From: Saccharopolyspora erythraea NRRL 2338
GTDB taxonomy: Bacteria; Actinomycetota; Actinomycetes; Mycobacteriales; Pseudonocardiaceae
DNA: 64,000 nucleotides
Assembly: GCF_000062885.1 (NCBI RefSeq)
Contig: NC_009142.1
Location: 6,623,584 to 6,687,583 of the forward strand
Reading direction: 5' to 3'
The first letter of the stretch is position 1, and every line of letters begins with the position of its first letter. The notes under the pieces are model-generated. The model was not told the origin of the DNA, did no database searches, and was given only the letters and a program-made list of their open reading frames with translations. Made by a program: the position numbers and the translations under genes. Positions 30,401 to 39,018 of this stretch are shown here, piece by piece.

Positions 30401-30519
30401 TCCACCGTGGAGGACGCGGACTTGACGTACTCGCCCTGTTCGGCGAGCTTGTTGAGAACTTCCTTGCTTGTCACGCCGAGCTCTTTGGCGAGCTCGTGTA
30501 CGCGGGCCTTGCCTGCCAC
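27436..30519 (-). CDS. infB: translation initiation factor IF-2
   Basis: GTPase that brings fMet-tRNA to the 30S subunit. The protein has 1027 residues. N-terminal domain: [21 protein letters not shown] very long low-complexity linker (about 60-400) follows, built from GPKPGP units, five SEQPR units and GGGG/RPGG stretches. The GTPase part has [12 protein letters not shown] (G1), the switch-II region [12 protein letters not shown] and VVAVNKID (G4), then domains II-IV. GTG 30519 is chosen because GAGGAG precedes it; an ATG at 30531 overlaps that site. It is in the rimP-nusA-ylxR-infB operon. Confidence 0.97.
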   Translation of the reverse strand: MAGKARVHELAKELGVTSKEVLNKLAEQGEYVKSASSTVEAPVARRLRDAFPKSGGKKGGGDSNGRAGGAKPAPPRPPESSGRTEAQAPKPGPKPGPRTETPSGERPKPGPKPGPKPGPKAPAPETKPFEEAPAPAAKADAPAQPRSEQPRSEQPRSEQPRSEQPRSERSGPKPGGPKPGPKPGPKPGPRGGGDADAGVVPPKPQSPKPGPRSPRVGNNPFGVGSGAPAQRPPRPGPGGGQRQGGQGPGRGGPQGGRPDRQGGGGQGAGTAPAGGDRAPRGEGGGGGNRPNPGMMPPRPNPGMMPSRPARSGGGPGGGRGGGRGGPGGGGGGRPGGGGGGGRPGGGGGGFRGGGGPGAGAGTGAPAGGGFRGRPGGGGRPGGPGGRGGAAGAFGRPGGPARRGRKSKRQKRQEYMDNMQAPSVGGVRLPRGNGESVRLRRGASLTDFAEKINANPASLVQAMFHLGEMVTATQSVSDEILELLGSEMNYKVEMVSPEDEDRELLESFDISFGDPGSSDEELMSRPPVVTVMGHVDHGKTRLLDTIRKANVQAGEAGGITQHIGAYQVITELEGNERPITFIDTPGHEAFTAMRARGAKSTDIAVLVVAADDGVMPQTVEALNHAQAAGVPIVVAVNKIDVEGANPAKVRQQLTEYNLVAEEYGGETMFVDISARQGTNIESLLEAILLTADATLDLRANPSMEAQGVAIEAHLDRGRGPVATVLVQRGTLRVGDSVVAGNAFGRVRRMINEHDEDVTEALPSRPVQVIGFTSVPGAGDTFLVVDEDRVARQIADRRGARIREAQNAAKRKRVSLEDLDKVLKETNQLNLIIKGDNSGTVEALEESLTKIEVGEEVELRVIHRGVGGINESDINLATAENTIVLGFNVRAEGKAAEVANREGVEIRYYSVIYRAIEDIEQALKGMLKPEYEEVELGRAEVREVFKSSKVGTIAGCMVTDGIMRRNAKARLLRDNVVISENLTVTSLKRFKDDATEVRDGFECGLTLSYSDIKVDDIIETYEMREKPRA
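30016..30090. repeat. 15-bp tandem repeat inside infB
   Basis: Five consecutive 15-base units encode SEQPR repeats on the minus strand. The first three read CTCGGAGCGCGGCTG and are identical; the last two read CTCCGAACGAGGCTG and are identical to each other. This block structure suggests recent unit duplication by slippage. Confidence 0.85.
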
Positions 30520-30610
30520 TGCTCTCCTCATCTGGTGAGGCCGGGCGGCAGTCCCGCTCGACCTCGTCCTATCGCCGATGCGCGTTCATGGCTTCAGCTT
30601 CACGGCTGAT

Positions 30611-31039
30611 TCATGACGGGTCGACCTGCTTCCTACGATGCCTGGCGCGGGAGGTTCCCGCGTCGGTCTGGCCACGAGCCACCTGGTGGCTCCCCAGCGG
30701 GCCGGACCGGTTCAACCGCTCCGGGCGCTCGAGATATTCCTGCAGGGCCGAAATGTCGAGTGGACCCGTTACGCGCAGTGCGCGTGGGAACGCCCGACGC
30801 CGCTCGGCCTGGCGAAGGCATGCGGCGTCGGGGTGCAGCCACGCTCCCCGGCCCGGAAGCCTCCGCCGTGGGTCCGGGACGGCGGCGGAACCCGCGCGAC
30901 CACCCTCGGCGACCACTCTCAGCAGCTCGGTGGCCGACGTCCGGACCCGACATCCCACACACGTTCGCACCGGACCGAGGCCTGAGCCCTGGTCAGTGGT
31001 GTTGCTTGCGCGGATTGCCGCTCCCTCGCGTCGAGCCAA
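30611..31039 (-). CDS. YlxR (DUF448) family RNA-binding protein
   Basis: A small protein between nusA and infB. The YlxR signature RTCVGCR is seen near residue 25, followed by LLRVV and the conserved [17 protein letters not shown]. Family members bind nucleic acid, and in Bacillus YlxR affects expression of many genes. The 142-residue frame probably starts nearer the signature; an in-frame GTG just before RTCVGCR is an alternative. Confidence 0.87.
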   Translation of the reverse strand: MARREGAAIRASNTTDQGSGLGPVRTCVGCRVRTSATELLRVVAEGGRAGSAAVPDPRRRLPGRGAWLHPDAACLRQAERRRAFPRALRVTGPLDISALQEYLERPERLNRSGPLGSHQVARGQTDAGTSRARHRRKQVDPS

Positions 31040-31061
31040 CTGTGATTCTAACCCGCCGCCC

Positions 31062-32120
31062 TCACTCGGCCGAACCCACGGTCGGCAGGCCGCCCACCGC
31101 GGGGTCGAGCCCGGGTGCCTGGCCCGCCGAGGTGGCGGGAGAGCTGGGGTCGGCGTCGCTGCGGATGTCGATCCGCCAGCCGGTCAGCCGGGCCGCCAGC
31201 CGGGCGTTCTGGCCCTCCTTGCCGATGGCGAGCGAGAGCTGGAAGTCGGGCACGACCACGCGGGCGGTCTTGGCCCGCTCGTCGACGACCTCGACCGAGA
31301 CCACCTTGGCGGGCGAGAGCGCGTTGCCCACGAACGTGGCCGGGTCGTCGGAGTAGTCGATGATGTCGATCTTCTCGCCGCCGAGCTCGCTCATCACGTT
31401 GCGCACGCGCGCGCCCATCGGGCCGATGCACGCGCCCTTGGCGTTGACGCCGCCGACGGTGGAGCGGACCGCGATCTTGGACCGGTGCCCGGCCTCGCGG
31501 GCGACCGCCGGGATCTCCACGGTGCCGTCGGCGATCTCGGGCACCTCCAGCGCGAACAGCCTGCGCACCAGGTTCGGGTGGGTCCGCGAGAGCGTGATCT
31601 GCGGGCCCCGGGCGCTGCGCGAGACGCCGACGACGTAGCACTTTATGCGCATGCCGTGCTCGTAGCGCTCCCCCGGCACCTGCTCGGCGGCGGGGATGAC
31701 GCCCTCGCTGTCGCCGACCTGCACGATCACCATGCCCCGCGAGTTGGCCTTGGCGTCGCGCTGGATGACGCCGCCGAGGATCTCGCCCTCCTTGGTGGAG
31801 AACTCGCCGAAGGTGCGCTCGTGCTCGGCGTCGCGCAGCCGCTGGAGGATGACCTGGCGCGCGGTGGTCGCCGCGATCCGGCCGAAGCCCTCCGGGGTGT
31901 CGTCCCACTCCTCGGCCACGGTGCCGTCGGCGCCGAGGGTGTGGGCGATGACCCGCACGACACCGGTCTTGCGGTCCACCTCCACCCTGGCGTGGGGCTG
32001 GTGCCCCTCGGTGTGGCGGTATGCGGTGAGCAGCGCTGACTCGATGGCTTCCAGGACCGTCTCGAACGGGATGCCCTTGTCGCTCTCGATCGCCCGCAGC
32101 GCCGCGATGTCGACGTTCAC
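31062..32120 (-). CDS. nusA: transcription termination/antitermination factor NusA
   Basis: Binds RNA polymerase and nascent RNA to control pausing and termination. The 352-residue protein has the N-terminal domain ([20 protein letters not shown]), an S1 domain (about 110-180) and two KH domains, with [25 protein letters not shown] and [19 protein letters not shown]. It lacks the acidic C-terminal repeats of E. coli NusA, as is usual in actinobacteria. GTG 32120 overlaps the rimP stop by four bases, so the two are translationally coupled. Confidence 0.97.
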   Translation of the reverse strand: MNVDIAALRAIESDKGIPFETVLEAIESALLTAYRHTEGHQPHARVEVDRKTGVVRVIAHTLGADGTVAEEWDDTPEGFGRIAATTARQVILQRLRDAEHERTFGEFSTKEGEILGGVIQRDAKANSRGMVIVQVGDSEGVIPAAEQVPGERYEHGMRIKCYVVGVSRSARGPQITLSRTHPNLVRRLFALEVPEIADGTVEIPAVAREAGHRSKIAVRSTVGGVNAKGACIGPMGARVRNVMSELGGEKIDIIDYSDDPATFVGNALSPAKVVSVEVVDERAKTARVVVPDFQLSLAIGKEGQNARLAARLTGWRIDIRSDADPSSPATSAGQAPGLDPAVGGLPTVGSAE

Positions 32121-32674
32121 CTCGACTCCTCCGTGTCTCCCCGGTCGCCCCCGCGCTCGGGGGCGCCGTCCGCAGCCCGCTCCAGCCTGACCAGATCCTC
32201 CGCCGGTGGCTGCTGGAATTCCACCTCGACCACTGCGCGCTCGACGTCGCGGTAGGCCAGCGTGCGGATCTCGCCATCTGCCAGCACGACCACGCCCTCA
32301 TCATCGGCTTCGCCGACCCGGACCACCAAATCGGAGCCGTCGGCCAGCCGCACCCGGACCAGCCGGTAGCGGGCCCGCCGCCAGTGCCGCGGCCTGGTGA
32401 GCGGCCGGTCGACCCCCGGCGAGGTCACCTCGAGCGTGTAGGAGCCGGCGAGCACGTGCTCGTGGGCGTCGAGGACCTTCGACACGGCGCGGCTGATCTC
32501 GGAGATCTCGTCGAGGCCGACGCCCTCTTCGGCGTCGACGACGACCTTGACCAGCCGGCGGCGCCCGGCCTGCTGCACGTCGAGCTCCTCGAGGTCGAAG
32601 CCGGCCGCCGAGACGGCCTCGGCCACGACTGGCTCCAGTCGCGCGGCGACCTCACCGCGCGGCGGGCTGGACAC
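32117..32674 (-). CDS. rimP: ribosome maturation factor RimP
   Basis: Needed for 30S maturation. The 185-residue protein has N-terminal [41 protein letters not shown], and [28 protein letters not shown], all typical of RimP. The acidic tail is variable. GTG 32674 follows GAGGAG at seven bases. It is the first gene of the rimP-nusA-ylxR-infB operon. Confidence 0.95.
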   Translation of the reverse strand: MSSPPRGEVAARLEPVVAEAVSAAGFDLEELDVQQAGRRRLVKVVVDAEEGVGLDEISEISRAVSKVLDAHEHVLAGSYTLEVTSPGVDRPLTRPRHWRRARYRLVRVRLADGSDLVVRVGEADDEGVVVLADGEIRTLAYRDVERAVVEVEFQQPPAEDLVRLERAADGAPERGGDRGDTEESR

Positions 32675-33050
32675 GTTGGCACTCCTCAAAGTCGTTACAG
32701 GGTCATTCGGCTGACCCGCAGCGTTGCGGTGCGCTGGTGCGCGCGGTCTGCGACGCCGGCCTGCGGCGGCACGCCGACCCGCGACCAGTGCTGCCCGTGC
32801 CGGTCGCGGCCGCCCAGCGTATCGCGTCCCGCGTGGCCGAGCCGCGCGCGGCGCGCAGCACCACCCGCCCGCCGACGCGGGCTGGACGGGGATGGCTTTG
32901 GCGCGATGCCGGAACCGCCCGGACTCCGCGGTCGCGGGGCCGGTGCGCGAGATCCGGCGTCCGAGCCAAGCAACCCTACATCCGGCCGCGCCGGTGGTCG
33001 TCGCGAGGCACCGCGCGGCGCCGAGATCACCGCTGGCAGGATGGTGCGGC
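32675..33050. other. divergent intergenic region
   Basis: Holds the promoter region of the rimP-nusA-infB operon on one side and of the lipoprotein/DUF4439 pair on the other. Reading frames cross it but none shows a domain or a good start. I could not place a promoter with confidence. Confidence 0.4.
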
Positions 33051-33542
33051 GTGGAATCCCCTTCGCGAGCCCGGGACACGTTCGGGCGCCGGTCCGCGCT
33101 GCGCCTGTTCGCTCTCGCCCCCGCGGCGGTGGCACTGACCACGGCGTGCACGCCGACCGCGGAGGAACCCGATCCGCTGCTGGCCGCGGCGACCGCGGCC
33201 AGGAAGGACGCGGCGCTGGCCGAGGCGGTCGCCCGCGCCCACACCGGCCTGGCGGAGCAGGCGGGGGAGGTCGCCGCCGCCCGCAAGGCCCACGCGCAGG
33301 CGCTCCAGCGGGAGATCGACCGGATGAACCCGCCGGACCCGGACAAGCCGCCGTCGGTGCCCGACCCCGGGCCGCAGCGGGCTCCGGCCTCGGCCGAACA
33401 GGCGACTGCCGCGCTGGCCGAGTCGCTGCGCTCGGCGAAGGACCGGCTGGGCGGGATGGTGCCCGCGCTGCCGCCGTACCGGGCGGGGCTGGCCGGGTCG
33501 ATCTCTGCCAGCTGCGCATGCCTGCTGGAGGTGTTGTCGTGA
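33051..33542 (+). CDS. lipoprotein of a DUF4439 gene pair
   Basis: A 163-residue lipoprotein. The signal is RRSALRLFALAPAAVALTTAC, with a twin-arginine start and lipobox TTAC. The mature part is an alanine-rich helical domain with a proline-rich stretch (MNPPDPDKPPSVPDPG). Its GTG start at 33051 fixes the frame. The stop overlaps the start of the next gene (GTGA), so the two proteins are made together and probably interact. No function is known. Confidence 0.75.
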   Translation: MESPSRARDTFGRRSALRLFALAPAAVALTTACTPTAEEPDPLLAAATAARKDAALAEAVARAHTGLAEQAGEVAAARKAHAQALQREIDRMNPPDPDKPPSVPDPGPQRAPASAEQATAALAESLRSAKDRLGGMVPALPPYRAGLAGSISASCACLLEVLS

Positions 33543-33985
33543 CCGAGATGACCGAGGAGGCCGCGCGGGCGCTGCGGTCCGCGCTGGGCGCCGAGCACGC
33601 CGCGGTCTGGGTGTACGGGCTGGCCAGCGCCTTCGTCTCCGAGTCCAGGGTCCGCTCCGCGCTGGACGAGGCCATGTCCGCCCACCGGGCGCAGCGGGAC
33701 GAGGCCGACAAGCTGGTCCGGGACTCCGGGCAGACCCCGCCCGCCGCGCAGCCCGCCTACGACGTGGGCCAGTCGCTCAGCGACCAGACCTCGGCGATCC
33801 GGGTGCTGGCCAAGGTCGAGCACGACTGCCAGGTCGGCTGGCGCTCGGTGCTGGAGAACAGCGAGGACCCGGGCCTGCGGCGCACCGCGCTGAACGGGCT
33901 CACCACGGCGGCGACCAGGGCGACCCGGTGGCGGCTGACCATCGGCGAGCGGCCGGCGGCGCCCGAGTTCCCAGGTCAGCCCTGA
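33539..33985 (+). CDS. DUF4439 ferritin-like domain protein
   Basis: A 148-residue all-helical protein of the DUF4439 ferritin-like family. Seen: ALRSALGAEHAAVWVYGLASAF and AMSAHRAQRDEADKLV, then KVEHDCQVGWRSVLE. The AEHAAVW and HRAQRDE segments sit where ferritin-like metal ligands usually occur. Whether metal binds is not shown. It is coupled to the preceding lipoprotein gene by a four-base overlap. Confidence 0.85.
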   Translation: MTEMTEEAARALRSALGAEHAAVWVYGLASAFVSESRVRSALDEAMSAHRAQRDEADKLVRDSGQTPPAAQPAYDVGQSLSDQTSAIRVLAKVEHDCQVGWRSVLENSEDPGLRRTALNGLTTAATRATRWRLTIGERPAAPEFPGQP

Positions 33986-34013
33986 CAACCGGCGGGCGCC
34001 GGGGCCGAGCGGC

Positions 34014-35435
34014 TCACTGCGGTGCCTGGTCCTGCGGCCTGCCGAGCTGGAGAGCGTCCCTGGTGACCTCCAGCAGCGCCGGGTCCTTGGCCGGGGTCTT
34101 CTTGCCGATGTAGGCCGAGTCGCCGATCACCACCAGCCGGTCCTGCCGCTGCGAGGCGTAGGCGTGGTCGTTGAGGTCGGGGAAGTTCTTCTCGGCCTGC
34201 CTGCCGTCCTCGACGAGGTCCTTGATGTTGCCGGTGTTGTTCTTGGTGGTCAGCTCGTCGAGCTCGGTGGCGCTCTGCGGGGTCGGCATCAGGACGGTGA
34301 CCACCGAGGTCAGCACCTTGTCCCCGTCCGGAAGCGTGGTCGTGTAGAGCGCCCGCGTCAGGTGGTCGCACTCCTGCCGGGCGAAGAACTGCGCGATCCG
34401 GGAGGTGGAGATGCTCTTGCAGCCCTGGAAGGCGTCCTCCTTGGTCACCGGTGCGAACTGGTACTTGGTCCGCGGAGCGGTGTCCTGGGCCTGCGGCTCG
34501 GGTTCCGAGCCGGGCTTGAGGGCGATCCACAGCAGGCCGGAGATGACGGCGACCGCGCACAACCCGGCAGCGCGCAGCAGCCAGCCCATCGGCGTGACCC
34601 CGCCCGCCGGCCGGCGGGTCTCGGCGGCACGCGCGTTGCCCGGCCCGGCGGCCGGTGCGTGCCCCGGAGCCGCCTGCTGGGGCTGCGCCGGATAGGGCTG
34701 CTTGGCGGTCGGCTGCGGACCGCGGTGGGGCGGGTTCGACGGGTACTGGCCGTGGTGGGCCTGCGGCATCGGCTGCTGCGCCGTCGGATGCGGCTGCTGG
34801 GGCTGGTAGCCGGGGCCGCCGGAGGCGGCGGGATGCGCCTGGCCGACGTGGTGCGGCCCGCTGGAAGCCCCCGGCTGCGGCGTCACGTGAGTCGGTCCGC
34901 TGGAGGCCGCCGGGTGCTGCTGGCCGACCTGGTGCGGCCCGCTCGAGGCCCCCGGCTGCGGCGTGACCTGAGTCGGCCCGCTGGAGGCCGCCGGGTGCTG
35001 CTGCCCCACCTGGTGCGGCCCGCTCGACGACGCCAGCTGCGGCGTGACCTGAGTCGGCCCGCTGGAAGCGGCCGGGTGCTGCTGCCCCACCTGGTGCGGC
35101 CCGCTCGACGACGCCAGCTGCGGCGTGACCTGAGTCGGTCCGCTGGAGGCCGCGGGGTGCTGCTGGCCGACCTGGTGCGGCCCGCTCGAGGCCCCCGGCT
35201 GCGGCGTGACCTGAGTCGGCCCGCTGGAGGCCGCGGGGTGCTGCTGGCCCACCTGGTGCGGTCCGCTCGAGGCCGCGGGCTGCTGCGCGCTCGGCTGCGG
35301 GAACGCGGGCCGGGTCTTCTCCTCCCCGGCTTCCTCCGGGTCGGGCGGCTCGCTCCGGTTCTCCGGTCGTACCCGCGAGTTGTCGCGCTTCAGCGGCGCG
35401 GTCTCGCGCTGTGTGTTGGGGAGCGAGCCCGTCAT
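34014..35435 (-). CDS. membrane protein with proline-rich cytoplasmic repeats
   Basis: About 473 residues. A long disordered N-terminal part contains about five to six copies of a 27-residue unit (PGASSGPHQVGQQHPAASSG plus PTQVTPQ). One membrane helix follows (WLLRAAGLCAVAVISGLLWIAL), then an extracytoplasmic domain of about 165 residues. That domain has two cysteines (FQGCKS and RQECDH) that could form one disulfide and ends DALQLGRPQDQAPQ. No enzyme motif is visible. ATG 35435 is preferred over a TTG at 35474, though neither has a strong ribosome binding site. It is convergent with the DUF4439 gene. Confidence 0.75.
   Translation of the reverse strand: MTGSLPNTQRETAPLKRDNSRVRPENRSEPPDPEEAGEEKTRPAFPQPSAQQPAASSGPHQVGQQHPAASSGPTQVTPQPGASSGPHQVGQQHPAASSGPTQVTPQLASSSGPHQVGQQHPAASSGPTQVTPQLASSSGPHQVGQQHPAASSGPTQVTPQPGASSGPHQVGQQHPAASSGPTHVTPQPGASSGPHHVGQAHPAASGGPGYQPQQPHPTAQQPMPQAHHGQYPSNPPHRGPQPTAKQPYPAQPQQAAPGHAPAAGPGNARAAETRRPAGGVTPMGWLLRAAGLCAVAVISGLLWIALKPGSEPEPQAQDTAPRTKYQFAPVTKEDAFQGCKSISTSRIAQFFARQECDHLTRALYTTTLPDGDKVLTSVVTVLMPTPQSATELDELTTKNNTGNIKDLVEDGRQAEKNFPDLNDHAYASQRQDRLVVIGDSAYIGKKTPAKDPALLEVTRDALQLGRPQDQAPQ
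34815..35279. repeat. 81-bp tandem repeat within a membrane protein gene
   Basis: An 81-base unit is repeated with small differences, encoding SSGPHQVGQQH and PAASSGPTQVTPQ alternately. The period is exact (for example the CCGGCTGCGG block recurs at 34871 and 34952). Copies alternate between PG and LAS variants at the same position, and the outer copies nearest the membrane helix are more diverged. Confidence 0.9.
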
Positions 35436-35529
35436 ATCTTCGGGCGCACCATTCGGGTCCGGCACGGGCACCAACCGTAGCGGTTGTGGATATCAGTTCG
35501 AAAACGACGTGCGCGGCGACGACGGGCGG

Positions 35530-36552
35530 TCACCACCGGAGCGCGTTGAGTGCCAGATCCACGTCCTGGTCGGTGTTGTACAGGTGGAACGACAGCCGCG
35601 CGCGACCGGCCCGCGCCGAGCAGGCCACCCCGGCCGCGGTGAGCTTGGACACAGCGTCCGGCGCGTCGACCGCGACGATCGCCGAGTCGCCAGGCGGCAT
35701 GCCCAGTCCCTCGCGCAGCCGGTTGGCCAGTCCGGTGCAGTGCCGGGAGACCTCGGCGAGGTCCAGCCCGGCCAGCCACTCCATCGCCACGGCCCCGCCC
35801 ACCTGCGAGAACCACGTCGGCGAGAGGTCCAGGGCCCGGGCGTCGCCTGCCAGCCGCAACGGCAGGCCGTAGGTGGTGCTCCACGGGTCCTCCCCCGCGT
35901 ACCAGTTCGCGTTGCCGGGCCGCAGGGCCGGCGAGTCGGCGCCGAGGGCCAGCCAGGCCGCACCGCGCGGGGCGAGCAGCCACTTGTAGGCGGCGACGAC
36001 CACCCAGTCGGCCCAGTCCAGGCTCAGCGGCGTCCACCCCGCCGCCTGGGTCGCGTCGAGCAGCACGCGGGCCGGTCCGGCGTTGTCGCGCAACGCGTCG
36101 AGATCGACGAACCGGCCGTCGCCGGACTGCACGACGCTGACCGCGACCAGGTCGAACTCCGGCGCGCGGCGGGGGATGTCGGCCAGCTCGACCTCGGTCA
36201 CGCTGATCCCGCGGTCGTGGTGGGCGGCGAACGGGAACGACACGCTGGTGAACTCGCCCTCGGCGACCAGCACCCGCGCCCCGTCCGGCAGGCCGGCCGC
36301 GACCAGGCCGATGAGCTGCGCCGCCGACGCTCCCGCGGCGACCCGCTCGACCGGCACGCCGACCAGCCGGGCGAAGGCCGAGCGCGCGGCCGCGACCGAG
36401 CTGTCGAAGTCGCCGGGCCGGTCCAGCCCGGACGCCCACCGCGAGACCGACTCGCCGACCGCGGCGGCGGCCTTCGCGGTCGGGATGCCGATGCTCGCGG
36501 TGTTCAGGTAGCCCGGAGGCACGTCGAAGTCCGCGCCGAACGCGTGTCGCAT
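35530..36552 (-). CDS. class V aminotransferase / cysteine desulfurase-like PLP enzyme
   Basis: A 340-residue PLP enzyme. Seen: N-terminal YLNTASIGIPTAKA, LLDATQAAGWTPLSLDWADWVVVAAYKWLLAPRG with the internal-aldimine lysine in AYKW, and the C-terminal VACSARAGRARLSFHLYNT. This resembles the IscS/CsdA and kynureninase-like branch, but the usual desulfurase active-site cysteine loop is not evident, so a different aminotransferase or lyase reaction is likely. ATG 36552 has GAGG upstream; ATG 36561 is too close to it. Confidence 0.82.
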   Translation of the reverse strand: MRHAFGADFDVPPGYLNTASIGIPTAKAAAAVGESVSRWASGLDRPGDFDSSVAAARSAFARLVGVPVERVAAGASAAQLIGLVAAGLPDGARVLVAEGEFTSVSFPFAAHHDRGISVTEVELADIPRRAPEFDLVAVSVVQSGDGRFVDLDALRDNAGPARVLLDATQAAGWTPLSLDWADWVVVAAYKWLLAPRGAAWLALGADSPALRPGNANWYAGEDPWSTTYGLPLRLAGDARALDLSPTWFSQVGGAVAMEWLAGLDLAEVSRHCTGLANRLREGLGMPPGDSAIVAVDAPDAVSKLTAAGVACSARAGRARLSFHLYNTDQDVDLALNALRW

Positions 36553-36644
36553 GCCGAGCATCCTCACCGTCCGGCCCCACCTGTGTCGACCTCCCGCCAC
36601 CGCGCCGGCGGCGCGGTAGATCGGCGACGCCTACCGTGGGGCGC

Positions 36645-37055
36645 ATGCACAGCGAGGAGATCGAGGTCCGGACCGGCTCGGTGGAGGTCGTCTACGACCT
36701 CAACGCCGAGTGCGAGCGCTTCCTGGCTTCCGCAGGCGCGCGTGACGGGCTGCTCAACGTCTGGGTGCCGCACGCGACCGCGGGGCTGGCGATCATCGAG
36801 ACGGGCGCCGGCAGCGACGACGACCTGCTCATGGCACTGCGCGAGCTGCTGCCCGCCGACGGGCGGTGGCGGCACAAGCACGGCTCGCCCGGGCACGGGC
36901 GGGACCACGTGCTGCCCGCCGTGGTCCCGCCTTACGCCTCCATCCCGGTGCTCGGGGGCGAGCTGGCGCTGGGCACCTGGCAGTCGGTGTGCCTGGTGGA
37001 CACCAACGTCGACAACCCCGTCCGCCGCGTCCGCCTGAGCTTCCTACCCGGCTAG
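36645..37055 (+). CDS. YjbQ/UPF0047 family protein
   Basis: A 136-residue single-domain protein of the YjbQ family. Seen: GLLNVWVPHATAGLAIIETG and HGRDHVLPAVVPPYASIPVLGGELALGTWQSV, with the conserved histidines. Some members show weak thiamine-phosphate synthase activity; the true role is unclear. ATG 36645 follows TACCGT (36632-36637) by seven bases and has no ribosome binding site, so it is likely leaderless. Confidence 0.9.
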   Translation: MHSEEIEVRTGSVEVVYDLNAECERFLASAGARDGLLNVWVPHATAGLAIIETGAGSDDDLLMALRELLPADGRWRHKHGSPGHGRDHVLPAVVPPYASIPVLGGELALGTWQSVCLVDTNVDNPVRRVRLSFLPG

Positions 37056-37086
37056 GTGCTGGCCCGCCAGGGCCCCAGCCGCGGAC

Positions 37087-37126
37087 GGCGTGGGCTCAGA
37101 CTCGCACCGCCGCGGGTTCTCAGGCG
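37087..37126. repeat. dispersed intergenic repeat, copy 3 (middle module only)
   Basis: ACTCGCACCGCCGCGGGTTC followed by TCAGGCG is identical over more than 20 bases to the copy at 62112-62134. It lies between the convergent YjbQ and MFS genes, and its end overlaps the MFS stop codon. Confidence 0.7.
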
Positions 37127-38298
37127 CAGACCGGCGCTTCCTCCGCGACGGCGACCGGAGCCCGCCGGGACACGCGCAGTTCCGGCACCACCGTCAGGAT
37201 TCCGACCGCCGCCAGGGCCGCCCCGAGCCACAGCGGTGCGCGCAGGCCGTAGCCGTCGATGGCCAGGCCGCCGCCCCACGAGCCGATGATCACGCCGAGC
37301 GTGATGAACGACGAGTGCACCGTGTTGACCAGCGGCCGGGCGTTCCCGGCGCGCTGGACGCGCGTGATCATCGCGGGGTTCATGGTCACCCCGACCAGGC
37401 CGATGCCGAGCATCGCCACCACGGCCGGGACGCTGAGGTGGGCCAGCAGCGCGAACGCGGTGAGGAAGCCGAGGTTGAGCACCAGCCCGGCCAGCAGGAC
37501 GGCGGTCGCGTGGCGGTCGGCGAGCCTGCCGACGGCGGTGTTGCCGACGACCGTCGCGGCGCCGTAAGCGATCAGCAGCAGCGGGACGGTCCCGGTGGCG
37601 AAGCCGCTGAGCTCGGTGAGGATCGGCGCGAGGTAGCTGAACGCCGAGAAGGTGGCGCCGATGATGAGCGTGCTCGTCGACAGCGCCAGCCACAGCCGGG
37701 GCCTGGTGAAAGCGCCGAGCTCGGCGCGGAAGTCGCCGCCCTCGTCGGCCTGCTCCAGCCTCGGCACGCCGACGGCGGTGCACAGCGCGGCGAGCACCGC
37801 CAGCGCGGTGATCGCCCAGAAGGCCGCCCGCCAGCCGTGGCGCTCGCCGACCACGGTCGACAGCGGCAGCCCGAGCAGGGTGCCCAGCATCAGCCCGTTC
37901 ATGGCCACCGCGACGGCGCGTCCGCGCACCTCCGGTCGCGCGAGCCTGGCGCACAGCGAGATCGCGACGCCGAAGAACGCCGCGGACGCGACTCCGGTGA
38001 CGACCCGGGCGATCATCATGACGGCGTAGCCGGATGCGGTGGCGGCCATCAGGTTGCCTGCGAGGAACACCGCGAACAGCACCATCAGGGCGGGTTTCGG
38101 GCGCATCCGCAGCACCAGTGCGGTCAGCACCGGCCCGCCCAGCGCCATCGCCACGGCGAAGGCGGTGATGAGGTAGCCGACCTGCGGCACGGTGACCGCC
38201 AGCCCGGCCGCCACCTGCGGCATCAGGCCGGCCACGACGAACTCGCTGGTCACCATGGCGAAGATGCCCATGGCCAGCACGTACACGGCACGAGGCAT
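37120..38298 (-). CDS. MFS efflux transporter (AraJ/DHA1-like)
   Basis: A 392-residue transporter with twelve hydrophobic helices. Seen: MGIFAMVTSEFVVAGLMPQVAAGL at the start, typical of the AraJ/PbuE/YdhP branch. Motif A is weak (LVLRMRPKP). The repeat GLPLSTVVGERHGWRAAFW is typical of the same branch. It probably exports a small drug-like molecule or sugar. ATG 38298 has GGAG upstream. The upstream region carries the same sequence as the promoter of the neighbouring tetR gene, so the two form a repressor-pump pair. Confidence 0.9.
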   Translation of the reverse strand: MPRAVYVLAMGIFAMVTSEFVVAGLMPQVAAGLAVTVPQVGYLITAFAVAMALGGPVLTALVLRMRPKPALMVLFAVFLAGNLMAATASGYAVMMIARVVTGVASAAFFGVAISLCARLARPEVRGRAVAVAMNGLMLGTLLGLPLSTVVGERHGWRAAFWAITALAVLAALCTAVGVPRLEQADEGGDFRAELGAFTRPRLWLALSTSTLIIGATFSAFSYLAPILTELSGFATGTVPLLLIAYGAATVVGNTAVGRLADRHATAVLLAGLVLNLGFLTAFALLAHLSVPAVVAMLGIGLVGVTMNPAMITRVQRAGNARPLVNTVHSSFITLGVIIGSWGGGLAIDGYGLRAPLWLGAALAAVGILTVVPELRVSRRAPVAVAEEAPVCA

Positions 38299-38343
38299 CT
38301 CAGCGCTCCGTCCTCGGTTCGGGGTTCATCTCGACAACCTTTC

Positions 38344-38359
38344 TTGACTGATCTGTACA
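38344..38359. promoter_or_regulatory. putative TetR operator upstream of the MFS gene
   Basis: TTGACTGATCTGTACA is identical, in opposite orientation, to the site at 38998-39013 over the tetR promoter. It lies 46 bases before the MFS start codon. An exact 16-base match at both promoters, with a CTGTACA core, marks it as the likely binding site of the adjacent TetR protein. Confidence 0.75.
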
Positions 38360-38399
38360 AAATTGCGGCATGCGGAAACCGTCGGCTGCGACCGGCTCG

Positions 38400-38975
38400 T
38401 CAGAGGTTCGAGAGCGTGCCTTCCACGACGTCCAGCAACTCGTCCCGAGCGCGCACCTTGCCCAGCACGCGCAGGCCGTAGTAGGTGCTCTGCACCGACC
38501 GCGCCACCTGCTCGGCCGGGCGGTCCGGCGACAGCTCGCCCGTGCGCTGCCCGAGGGCGACCAGGTCGCGGAGGATGCCTTCTAGCCGGTCGAACTCGCG
38601 CCGGGCGAACTCGGCGACGGTGTCGGTGCGCCCGGCGGCGTCCACGGCGGCGTTGATCGTCAGGCAGCCCCGGTGGGCCGGGTCCGCGACGTCCAGGCCG
38701 ATCACCCAGAGCATCAGCTCGCGCAGCCGGTCCTTGACCGGGCCGGGCCTCTCCAGGATCTCCAGCACCGGCGCGAACTCGCGGTCGGCGTAGCGGCGCA
38801 GCGCGGCCTCGTAGAGGGCGCGCTTGCTGCCGAAGGCGTTGTAGAGGCTGCCCCGGCCGAGGCCGGTGCACTCGCAGAGGTCCTGGGTCGAGGTGGCCTC
38901 GTAGCCCTTCACCCAGAACACCCGCATCGCGGCATCGACGGCGGCGCCCTCGTCGAACTTCCTCGGCCTGCCCAC
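38400..38975 (-). CDS. TetR-family repressor
   Basis: A 191-residue regulator. The DNA-binding domain is seen as GRPRKFDEGAAVDAAMRVFW, then GYEATSTQDLCECTGLGRGSLYNAFGSKRALYEAAL, the standard TetR helix-turn-helix. The C-terminal domain is variable and would hold the ligand. The start is GTG 38975 with no ribosome binding site, eight bases after TAAGAT, so the mRNA is probably leaderless. It likely controls itself and the MFS gene through a shared site. Confidence 0.93.
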   Translation of the reverse strand: MGRPRKFDEGAAVDAAMRVFWVKGYEATSTQDLCECTGLGRGSLYNAFGSKRALYEAALRRYADREFAPVLEILERPGPVKDRLRELMLWVIGLDVADPAHRGCLTINAAVDAAGRTDTVAEFARREFDRLEGILRDLVALGQRTGELSPDRPAEQVARSVQSTYYGLRVLGKVRARDELLDVVEGTLSNL

Positions 38976-38983
38976 GGGAAGCG

Positions 38984-39018
38984 ATCTTAGACAGTTCTGT
39001 ACAGATCAGTCAACAAAG
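38984..39018 (-). promoter_or_regulatory. tetR promoter with overlapping operator
   Basis: On the minus strand, TTGACT (39013 to 39008) is the -35 box and TAAGAT (38989 to 38984) the -10 box, about 18 bases apart. The start codon follows after eight bases. The spacer holds the CTGTACAG palindrome (38997-39004), and the whole TTGACTGATCTGTACA is repeated at the MFS gene. A repressor bound here would block RNA polymerase. Confidence 0.75.

Noticed and set aside
32695-33711. 338-codon minus-strand frame across the rimP/lipoprotein spacer
   Set aside because: Overlaps the DUF4439 and lipoprotein genes in antisense and encodes only Arg/Pro/Ser-rich sequence.
34815-35279. Regular repeats resembling a CRISPR array
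   Set aside because: Units are contiguous 81-bp in-frame protein repeats without unique spacers and no cas genes are nearby.
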